Assembly (NCBI GenBank): GCA_963556695.1 | Contig: CAUWAG010000003.1 | Coordinates: forward strand, 2,356,001-2,420,000 | Direction: 5' to 3' | Source: Anthostomella pinea | Lineage: Eukaryota > Ascomycota > Sordariomycetes > Xylariales > Xylariaceae | Length of the DNA stretch: 64,000 bases | Shown here: positions 21,852 to 31,441 of the stretch, one piece after another | How the letters are laid out: every line of letters begins with the position of its first letter | Position numbering within the stretch: the stretch's first letter is position 1 | Made by a program: the position numbers and the translations under genes | Notes under the pieces: model-generated | The model's database searches: none | What the model was told of the DNA's origin: nothing | What the model saw: the letters and a program-made list of their open reading frames with translations, nothing else

Positions 21852-24800
21852 CCGGAGGCAATTGGTCGTGGAGGCTTTATCGACAATATCTCGGATATCG
21901 ATATGGTCAAGGAGGTGATGTGCAGTTTGGAAAGTTACGCTGAAAGTTACGCGGAGAGAAATTGACCAGAGACAACAGATAGCACACCGGCATCCAGGCT
22001 CTCTGACGACGACATATCTCCCGGCGTAGGTGAATCGCTTCCATTGGGTACCGACATTCCTGCTGCAAGTGAAGACACCTTCGTCACTACAGCTGCGGTC
22101 ATTGGAGCCTCTGGGGATTTTGGTCAAACCTGCCGAGTATCTTGCCTTTAAAGGTGCTCGGGTTGACCGTCTTATCAGGCAATCCTCCCTGAGCCGCTTG
22201 GATATAAGATGACCCAATCCACGCGTGTCCTCGTTGGTGACGTGCTGTTCTTTTGCAACCTGTGTACGATCATACGGGAAGCAGACATCCTCTACATCAT
22301 TGCAGGTGCTGTCACTTTCAGCGCGAAGCCTGAAAAGTATGTGAAGATGATCACCATCAATGGGCTTGTGCAAGGCATGATCACACATTGTATTCGGGGA
22401 ACAGGACGAGAGCGGCAACTGAAAGTTGTCTATCCATCCACGCAGCGAGTTCACTTGACCAGCAGCAGCGGGATCGTCCGACTGTGGGTTAGAGATATCG
22501 CTCGTGCGTACCATGCAGCCGATGACGACATGGCTGCTGAGGACGATGTGTTTGTTCGCGACACTATTCCAGTTTGCAGAGCAGCACCTTGTCAATCACC
22601 CCTTGCCAGCCGGGTTTAACGTCTATGAGATCTCAAAGTAACTCGGCGAGCATTTCGTATCACCCCTTCCCCGTCATGTCAACGCAAGGCTCTCGGGAGT
22701 CTACGGTTAGTATTCGGATGTTTCGATTTCCCCCTTACGGTGCTGCACTATGTGACAATCAGGCCTGCAGCTGCGCTGGTCAGGGCTGATGGGATGAAAT
22801 ATCTAGATTCAACGATATCTAAGGAAGAAGAGGCAAGGTCGGAAGAGAAAGGGGAAGCTAGAGGTATATATGTACATAAATATGTGGAGGTATTATGTAA
22901 TACCGTAACACACTATCCTCAGCTTGAGAGTCTGCGCTCCGCTCTTGTCACGGTTCTGACTAGTTATATAGGTGGATGCAGACGGTAAAGAGCTCGGCTT
23001 GACAACGTTCTACTTTTGTAGTGTAGCGGTAGCAATGTTGCATTCCTGTTCCGTCACAGCTCTCTCGATGGCCTGGCAGCTCTCGAAAAGCTGGATGCCG
23101 AGCGCTTGTCGGGCACGCCATCGTCCAAGGTACAACTCACCCCCACGAATTCGAGCTTTCGCTACTGAGTGTATTGACGCATGGACACGTGGCCAATATC
23201 AACGCACGGGATATCCGAGCTGCTTTCTAAGAACACGACCGGTTTGCCCAGCGACTGCTCTGGTGCCAGGAATCAGACGTGCCGTGTTGTGCTTGCGCTT
23301 GCGAAAACCTTGCCGACCTGTGCATATACAGCTCGGGAAGAAGCGTGCTGCTCCAAGCACAAATAAGTTACTGGCTATCCGAGGGTGTTATTACGGCGTT
23401 GCATGTGAAGAAGTCACCGACGCCTCGCTTCGCCCGGCCATTAGGGCAAACCATCCTCTGCCCTTGAAGGTCATCAGCAACGCTACATACCCATTGGCAC
23501 TGCGCTGAACCCTAACCTCGGCGTTCAGAAGTCCTCTTGTGACTCATCGGGGAAAAGTGTGTGAACGAAGGTTTCGCTGGTGCCACATTCGCGTTGAGGT
23601 TGAGGGAGAAGACAGGCTCAGACAAGGCTTCAGGAGCCTTTAGGGGCTGAATGCGCTAAGGCGCTAGCTTCAGGGCATTCATAACAGCCCCAAGCCTCTG
23701 GAATGCTGGCTTCTGATCGGTCCATTCGGGACCTGTCTGTTATGATTATCTGGTCACCCTGATGGCACACCTGTACATATAATGGGGGCTTCTCCCCCAG
23801 AGATCTTCTTTTTCCTCCCATTATCTTCAGTTGGATTGAAAAACCATGGTTTTATCATCACAAGAGTCATGCTGCTTGGCTTCGTGGTTTAAAGAAAAAA
23901 GGTCAGTCGACATCCATCTTTACCTGAATCGAATCAGTCGCCTCTGCATTACTCCCAATTCACTGGCTGACAAGGGATTGATTCTCAAAAATATCACCCG
24001 TTCTTAACAGTGTGATGCCCTGTGGGTTATCTTCAGCTGAGTTTGACTCTCGGATATTTTAATCATCATATGAATCATATCGTTCGACCAAGGAAACTTG
24101 AGTACTTACTGAATACTACCTGCAGGTGGTAAATGCCCTGATAAACCCTTCGCGCAGCCCGATGAAGTGCCGATGGAGCAAAGAGGCAAGAGGCAAGCAC
24201 GGGGTGATTCCCGCTTGTCACTCCTTCCGCGGCATGAAGGGTTGTGGGGAGGGGTAAGGATGAAGGAGAGAGAAGGAGGGAAAGGGGAAGGCGCGGCCTC
24301 CCCGCAGTTCGTCAGTGCCGACTGTTCGTCCGACGCAAAAAGTCCGTCCAGAGGGGTGATGCCCTTGGACTACTGTCCAGTAAACATGAGGGTAGGAGAC
24401 AGAGTCAGTGATGAAAGACGCTGGTGTTGTTGTGTGAAGGGGAAATAAGCTGTTCGGCAAGCGCAGCTAATTTTCTGGAACTCGGCAAACATCGGGGCTA
24501 TCAGGTCCTGCCGGACTTCTTTGATGCTGAGAGGTCAGCTCGGGAGAAGCAGACTGAAGACGGCTGATGAGTCTGAGGCTTCAGTTGATGATTACCCTCT
24601 GTTGTTGCTTTCGTTTATTGATTCGTTGTGTATTTCAGGGCTTGTCTGGTTACGACAGAGATGGGAGAAAGCATCTTTCCGTTGGTGCAAGTGCATGAGT
24701 ATGCGCTGTATTTATTGAGCGTAAAGTAGGTAGCTTTAATAAGGGGGCATTTAAGTCTTCGATGAGGGTGATTAGGGACTCCAGATAGGATGAGGGACAA

Positions 24801-24868
24801 CCCCCAGGTAAGCGTAATCTGTTCGAACTTGCGTGGCGTTTGCCTAGGATGATCGCTAATTAGACTGT
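21852..24868. other. 3-kb stretch without a recognisable gene
   Basis: Two overlapping frames stand out by length, 248 codons on the minus strand (21849-22595, reading into the transposon end) and 136 codons on the plus strand (22209-22619). I recognise neither. The plus frame has a weak resemblance to the C-terminal part of HET-type proteins (ADILYIIAGA, then INGLVQGM), too weak to call. Frames at 22972-23508 are also unassigned. The stretch probably contains more decayed coding sequence. Confidence 0.35.
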
Positions 24869-26449
24869 GAAGACAATGCTACCAAGTTTGTCAAATGGTT
24901 AACCCACCAAGAAGGTGGCAGCTTTCGACCGGTACAGTATGCTGTATTCGGCTGTGGTAACAGTAAGATACCCACGCTTCAGAGATGCATGATTTTTACG
25001 GCTTCTGACCATTTACACCCAGGAGAATGGCAGCACACGTATCAGGCAACTTCGATCTTCCTCGACAACCGGTTGAAAGAGCTCGGAGCGCAAGCTGTTG
25101 CCGACCGGGGCCAAGTTGATGCCGGTGAAGGGAACATATTCGCCGACTTTGACACCTGGCAAACAGACCACTTGTGGCCAGGTATCGCGAACATCCATGG
25201 CAACCAGTGGGTACATGATGGCCTACTAGATACTGTCGACACTGAGCCGCTGGATAACAACTACCAGAATCCCAATTCGGGGGGTTCAGACCTGCCCAGC
25301 GTGATGGATGTCGAAGTGGAGGAGATCAAAGCCTTGACCGCCGAAGAGACTCGCCCCAAGTTTTGGGCTAAGCTCAAACTCCCAAAAGGGGCTGGCTATG
25401 ACGTTGGCGATTATCTCCAGGTTTACCCTCGCAACTCCGTACAGGACATAGAGAGGCTCAAACACGCTCTCAAGAAACAGGGACACGATGAGACAGATCC
25501 TGTCGTCAGCAAGATCTCTTCCCACCACGAGCTGAGCCTGCCAGCAAGTTCCAAGGTAGGATGCCTGCAATCCTATGTACTGTCATGGAGGCTAACAGGC
25601 CATCGGTACAAAGCAAATAGAGATACTGATCCAAGCCTGCGCGAGCGAGAAAGACAAAGCTGGGCTATCAGAAATTGCGAAAAGCTCTTTCAACACTTCC
25701 CCCACCGTCCGACCATCGATATTGGAGCTGCTTCTCAGTGTGCTTGCCCTTGCACAGCTAGTCACCTTACTCCCGCCAATTCGCCCACGACTAGACTGTA
25801 TCTCCTCTTCACCGCTGGCCTCGCCGAATCATTGCGCATTAACATGGTCCCTGATAACCCGGGACGGCGCCATACCCGGCCTCGCATCAAACCGTCTTGC
25901 CGGCCTCCAGCCGGGCGATACCCTAACCTGCGCCTCACGGCCCGGCCACGACCGCTTCCGTCCACCACCGCAGCTTTCAACTCCCATCATCATGATATAT
26001 GCCAGCGTTGGAATCGCGCCGTTTCTCGGCTTTGTCGCCCACCGCGCTGAAATGGTGCGACGAGAACCAGCACTCAGGGAACAGCTTGCCCCCATGCTGC
26101 TCTACATTGTTGGTCGCAGCCTGCGACACGTGATCCATCCCGAGGAGCTACGGCGCAGTGCCGTTATCGATGTACGGTACGCGAACTCGAAAGGCGAGGC
26201 CGACGCGGCTTCGTGGGTCTTGTTCAGGACCGCGTGTGGGCTGACCGTAACGAGCTTTTGCATCTGTGGGAGCGAAGGGCTAGGGTGTACGTATGCGGCA
26301 GCCGCGCCATGAGTCAAGGCGCCAAGGAGGTGGTAAGGAAAATGTATCGAGAAGTGGCGGTGAAGAGGTGTGGTGCCAGGACAGAGGCAGAGGTTGACGA
26401 ATGGTGGATCAAGATTCTCATGGATCGATACTCGGTGGACGTATTTTGA
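24869..26449 (+). pseudogene. CYP505-type P450 reductase domain remnant (FMN-FAD-NADPH part)
   Basis: CYP505 enzymes fuse a fatty-acid-type P450 to its NADPH reductase. The remnant starts in the FMN domain (FVKWLTHQEGG, YAVFGCGNS, GNIFADFDTW). It continues through the linker and FAD domain (FWAKLKLPKGAGYDVGDYLQ, YPRNSVQDIERL). A 43-bp intron (25556-25598, branch GCTAAC, acceptor CAG) joins SSK to AIGTKQIEILIQACAS in phase. Then come RLDCISSSP (FAD-binding RxYS region, here altered), GIAPFLGFVAHRAE (NADPH site) and VQDRVWADRNELLHLWE to the family-typical C-terminus RYSVDVF. A one-base frameshift near 26212 breaks the end. The P450 half and the start of the FMN domain are absent from the 24.5-24.87 kb sequence. 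It cannot be functional. Confidence 0.88.
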
Positions 26450-27085
26450 GAGCAACTTGCATTATGACCTAGCATAACTCAAATTGAATGTTCATTTCGA
26501 TTTTTGGGTTTAAGTGGCATATGATGATGGTGCACGAATAGCTGGGGGGGGAGGCAGGAGATCCTTGTCTGTGGTGGTAACGTTAGAGGGTCTGCGTAGA
26601 GCCAACGTAGGCACACTCCAATCGAAGCTGCTTAATGGCGTAGCAGTGGTTCGAGGCCCTGGTCTTGCTCAAAGCAGCACGGACCGAACCCCAAGGCCTC
26701 ACCCTCTCGATCGTGCCATCGAGCTCTTATCCCTGGATCTTCCCACCGTTTGGGGGCCAAGCCAGCTTCTCGGGGAGAAACGCCGTGAAGATCAGCGGTG
26801 AAGAAACGCTCTGAAGAAGATGTGCTGGTGAACCAATGTGCATGATGGGAAACTCCAGAGCCTTGATCACTAGATTGGATACCACTCCATAGCGTTGTAA
26901 TGTGGCATTGCTGAGCCCCCTTCCAAGTCGCAGGAGCGCATGCTAGCCATCCCTTCCTGGTCGCAGGGGCACAGCTTTTCTTGATTATGCAGATGCCACT
27001 GAAGGACAACTGATGTTGTGGGCCTCTTCAGATGGATGGGTGGTAAAGGATTCCGTGCGTCACTGATGCGGCGATTTATGCGGAG
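26450..27085. other. Intergenic, nothing assigned
   Basis: Short frames on both strands without recognisable content; the region leads into the degenerate tandem repeat. Confidence 0.4.
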
Positions 27086-27396
27086 GTTTTATTGGCTTGG
27101 ATCGAGACAACCATATTGATACGACATCCTGCCTCACGTTACATCACCGACTGTTTGAGCACCTTGGCGAACTTTATTGTTGGCTCGCTGAATATGACAG
27201 CCTGCCTCTTGTTACATCTTACCAGATAAATCGATTGTTGGCGTACCTTGGACGGTGGTAATGTTGGCCCGGATATGGAAATGACAGCCGGCCTCTTGTT
27301 ACATCTCACCATATTAACCGACTGTTGGAGCACCTTAGAGGGCCGTATTGTTGGCTCGGTTCGATACGTCTATTGACAGCCCGCCTAACATTACTT
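27085..27396. repeat. Degenerate tandem repeat, unit about 73-90 bp, four copies
   Basis: The block runs: ATTG(TT)GGCTCG, GATACG or ATATGA, CAGCCTGCCTCTTGTTACATC, ACC, then CGACTGTTGGAGCACCTT. The word TTACATC recurs at 27139, 27212 and 27299, and a decayed copy (AACATTAC) lies near 27387, giving spacings of about 73, 87 and 88 bases. Read on the minus strand the repeat is open and encodes recurring VRCNKR units, but I see no evidence that it is translated. This is a minisatellite-like array or a set of nested duplications. Confidence 0.75.
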
Positions 27397-27706
27397 CCAC
27401 CATGCATGGTGAATCATCAGATGGACTGCAACACGCGGTACTTGCCAACATATAAAAAACTGACCCTGGAAAGTCATCTGCCGACAATCCTTCCCGTGTC
27501 CGGAACGCTTTGATGAGACTTCAACCTTGGTGGGATACCGAATATGTCACAGTGTCTCGCACACCGACAGTATTTTTGGGGGTGCAGGGATACATAAAGT
27601 AAGTCCGTACATTCTAGATCGTAGTGCAATGAGCAGGAGCACTTGTCCTTTGCTCAGAACGTGGAAAGCCAAAGCGTAACTTAGTTGCTGTTGGTGTCAT
27701 ACCGTC

Positions 27707-29670
27707 ATGGCATCCCTGACCCACCTAGCGGCATCACTGCCACCCTGCGCTGTAAGGAGACTCACTTTCACTTGTTACTGGAGCCTCAGCAAGAGCAAAT
27801 GTGGTCATGCTGACACCATTTCACCCGGAAAGCATGCTTGCATCGTCCCGGCCGTGACGAACTCATCCTGTCTCCCAACCGATCTATCCTGCATCTGCCA
27901 TTCTGAGGCCTTGCGAAGCATTGCAACCGCGTGCATCTTGTCCACTTGCACCATCCGAGACTCCCTTAGTGCGTCATCTTCCCGAAGTCTAATGCGGCAG
28001 GCGATGCTAATCAAGGGTGTTGTCTACCGTAGCCGCCACAAATGCGACAAATACGCTTTGCGGAGTTGAGCCGACTTTAGACTACAGTTATGTCCCTGTG
28101 CTGGCTGTCTTTATCACCCTTACGGCCGTCGTTGTTGCCATGCGCCTCATGGCCCGAGTACTCATGGCTCTTCCCCTGTGGTGGGATGACTTTGCCAACT
28201 CTGGCGCTATGGTGAGTCTCTCTGTTCCTTGCCACCGGTGCTTCGGTTTGCGAGTACCCATTTCTGACCCGCTGGCCAACGAAGCTGTTGTGTCTAGCCT
28301 ACACGGTTTATGCGATCAAAAGTAGGGATCCAACATAGCCACTGCACCTACGCATATCTAATAGCGGTCTTCAACAGTCAAAGACGGTGGATCGGGTATT
28401 GACTTGTGGGCGGTCCCGTTGGACAATATCAGTGACCTGTTGGCTGTAAGGAAGACCCTCGTCTATTGTCCAGATAAAATAACTGACTATGCTTATCCAA
28501 GGGCTACTACGTCCTACCAGTATTATATACCATTGCACGCTTGCTCAACAGAGTCTCGATCATTCTCTTCTATATACGCGTCTTCCGGACCTCTCAATCT
28601 GAACCTCTCCTATGGAAAACCCTTTACGGAAGCATAGTGATGAGCATGCCACTGGTCCTTGTGGCAATCTTCGAATGTACACCAGTATCCTTCTATTGGC
28701 TGGGCTGGGATGGAGAATCGAGTGGTCATTGCATCGATCGAAAGTCTTTCCTATGGGCTGTCTGGGTTATCCTTCTGTTGTACGATTTCTGTAAGTAATA
28801 TTTACATTGACGTATATCAGGCACGCAGGGGGGAAGGCAACGAATGAGAATCTTACAATGTCTTGAAGCTCAGGGTCCGCGACTCTAGTAGGCACTGCTA
28901 ATGATGTTCCAGGGATCCTGGGAGTTCCAATGCCCTCCGTGGCCAAACTCCAACTTTCTCTACGAAAGAAGGTCCTAGTCGCTATCATGTTTAGTACTGG
29001 ACTCGCGTAAGGCAGTTATACTTGGCTCTTCTCAAACAGAACTCTGACCGAGGTGTTTCGACAGAGTTGTTGCTATCAGCATTTACAAGCTTACTCTTAT
29101 CGACCTATTTACACGAAACGTGAACCCTACCGGTACGGTTATACCCATACTTTCTTTTTGCGAACTGGTTCACCTCAGGAGTAACCTTAGCACATTTTCT
29201 GACTCATGGGGATGTGTATAGTCGACACGGTCAGATTTGGCATATGGGCAGGCGTTGAAATTCACCTGGGTGTTATCTGTGCCTGCATGCCGAGCATACC
29301 AGTCCTGGTCCGACCTGTTTTGCAGCGACTCAAGAGCACTCAATTGAGCACAGGAACCTTATGGGGTAACTCCGGATACGCATCGCGCTATGGCAAGAAT
29401 GGCACTTCGGCCAGACGTGCACAAAACCCGCAAGCCTCAGTGTTGCACAGATCTGAAAATGACAGCAGCCACGACAACAACAGTGGCATCCGAATGGTCA
29501 CCACAATTCAACAGACAGAAGGAGCCGTTGAGTCAGGACTCCTGATTCCTGCATATACAGCGACTCCGATGGCCGTCGAGTCAGAATTGCAGATTCCTGC
29601 ATATACAGCGGCTCCGATTGAAATGTCTAACATGGACAGGAGCAATCTGAGAGTCCAAGCTTGGGCTTAA
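27707..29670 (+). CDS. CFEM-domain Pth11-like membrane receptor (454 aa, nine exons)
   Basis: Exons fit in phase throughout: 27707-27751, 27833-27968, 28033-28211, 28285-28321, 28378-28445, 28502-28790, 28913-29006, 29065-29132, 29222-29670. The N-terminus is a CFEM domain with all eight cysteines (PPCAHAC, SSC, LSCIC, TAC, STC, LCG). Then comes the seven-helix rhodopsin-like domain of Pth11-type receptors: YVPVLAVFITLTAVVVAMRL, LWWDDF, GIDLWAVPLDNI, LLNRVSIILFYIRVF, FECTPVSFYW, DFWILGVPMPSV, VEIHLGVICACMPS. Such receptors sit in the plasma membrane and sense surfaces or nutrients. The cytoplasmic tail repeats VESxLxIPAYTAxPx twice. No clear signal peptide precedes the CFEM domain, so an upstream exon may be missing or lost. 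It is the only intact gene in a run of pseudogenes. Confidence 0.88.
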
Positions 29671-29829
29671 TGCCAAACGTGCTTCTTTAAAGACGAGTGA
29701 GATGGGTTTATGGGGATGGCGCGCGCGACCAGCAGGCACACTCCTGTCTCGCCTATCCATGAGAGTCGAGTCAATATAAGCATTGTAAAGGCGACATTGT
29801 TCAATATTGCCTGTAATATTGGGTCTTTT

Positions 29830-31368
29830 GTCTTATAACTCCTCTAATATCACGTCTCGTGATACATCCCTTCGAAGAGAATTCCGCTTTCTTCGGGTTG
29901 ATATGTCGCTTTCCAACAAACGCCTCAAGACACGACATCTTGAAGCGAACAATGCTGCTACACAAGCAAGGTCTGATCAAGCAGATTAAGCCTATGAAGA
30001 TTTTCGCCGCATCAGACATCAAGAATGCTTTCAGGTAAATGCAGAAAGGTCAGCATACGGGCAAGCTGGTAGTGAGCATGCCACGAAGTCTGTCTGATCT
30101 CGAGACGTCTTCCGTGCGAAGCAAAATCCATTTCCGGTCCAATGTGTCTTATTTCCTTCCCAGTGGTCTTGGTGGGTTGGGTCGCTCCGTTTCATCGTGA
30201 ATGCTTGAACATGGAGCCAAGCGTATAGTCTACCTGTCACGGACTGGAGGAAGGAACAAGACATCCCTCTAGCGAAGGAACTGACTGCAGCTGGCTGCAC
30301 CTCCCAGTTGTTTTCTGGAAGTGTCGAGAACCTCTCTCATGTTCAAGCCCGTTTTCCCATAGCGGGTGTCATACAAATGGCCATGGTCCTTCGGGTAAGA
30401 CCCCCGTACTAATACATTCATACCTTGAGACCTAAGGTGTGCATCATACTTCGTGACAGCCAGATTAACCAAGGAACAGGACACAATGTTTGAAAACACG
30501 AGCTACGCCGATTGGATGGACGTATCGAGTCCCAAAGTCCAAGGCACCTGGAATCTCGCCAGAGCTCTCCAAGGCCATAACTTGGACTTCTTCGTACTCT
30601 TGAGCTCTTTTACCGGGGTTAACGGCTTACAAGGGCAAGCGAACTACGCTTCAGCCAATACCTTTCTCGACGCATTCGTCCAGACTAGACGTAGTCAAGG
30701 GCTTCCCGCGTCAGTCATCGGTGTTGCCCCAGTTGAGGATGTGGGTTACCTGTCAGAACAGGCCGAAACCCGGACGAAGCTACACACCCTGTCGACGTAT
30801 TTCATACGCGAGCAAGGATTCCTTGACGGTCTCGAGTGGCAATCAAGACGTCCGCTCCAAGCGCAGACTCCAGCGACCACCGGGCGTCAGCAGATTACGT
30901 CAGTGCTGGACAGTCTTGTCTCGGAGTCCGCACGACAGTTCCCTTCATGGCACCGCAGAACCGCGTCCCTTGGAAACGGGACTCGCGATGCGCGTTCTAT
31001 CGCAATATCCGGGGCAACTCAGCTGAGCAGTCACCATCGGGCAACCCGGTAGACGACGGGGAGCTAAACAGCGACGAGGCCAAATTCACCACGCTTGGGT
31101 CAGCTCGCGAGGGCTCTCCCCACATGCTTGTACAGGATGCCAACATCGCTGAGCTGGCGCGCCAATAGGCATCACACTGTGCAGTTTCGTGATGAAGTCT
31201 ACAGATTGGATAGACTTCGCTGCGGGCGTCGCTGCTTTCGGGGTAGACTTTGAAGCAAGCAAGGGGCCGAAGGCCACATCAGCCAACCGCATATCGTGTA
31301 TATGCATTGGAACCCAACAGCGTCAGCGACGAGCAGGGGAGTGCATGAACCTCACAGATGCTGTCTGA
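29830..31368 (+). pseudogene. Highly reducing PKS remnant: end of ER, KR, ACP
   Basis: Fragments in shifting frames follow the order of a highly reducing type I PKS. The end of the enoyl reductase is LLHKQGLIKQIKPMKIFAAS and MQKGQHTGKLVVSMP, with a stop between. The ketoreductase has SGLGGLGRSV (NADPH site), a TGA, then EHGAKRIVYLSRTGG. It continues with IAGVIQMAMVLR, SYADWMDVSSPKVQGTWNL, FFVLLSSFTGVNGLQGQANY and AANTFLDAF-like sequence. The linker is NRVPWKRDSR. The ACP region is WIDFAAGVAAFGVDF; the phosphopantetheine Ser of the GVDS motif is replaced by Phe. A GTAAGA donor and TACTAAT branch sequence at 30395-30440 suggest one ancestral intron, no longer in phase. KS, AT, DH and most of ER are absent. 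The remnant stops about 70 bp before pogo-like element 3. Confidence 0.88.
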
Positions 31369-31441
31369 ATGTTACACAAAACCTGGCCAGTGACGTGGGT
31401 GAGAGCGTCCATTTCCAAGCTTGTGATGTACACATAGGTTA

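Noticed and set aside
21849..22595. 248-codon minus-strand frame
   Set aside because: It reads into the terminal repeat of element 2 and has no recognisable motif.
22209..22619. 136-codon plus frame with weak similarity to the C-terminal part of HET-domain proteins
   Set aside because: Only a few residues agree and no HET signature lies upstream; could be chance.
23680..23880. TGTTATGA / TTCATAACA words and a TATAATGGGGG stretch resembling LTR sequence
   Set aside because: The words are inverted relative to each other and no flanking 5-bp duplication could be found.
27139..27333. Minus-strand frame encoding repeated VRCNKR peptides
   Set aside because: As a gene it lacks a start context and any support; kept only as a tandem repeat.
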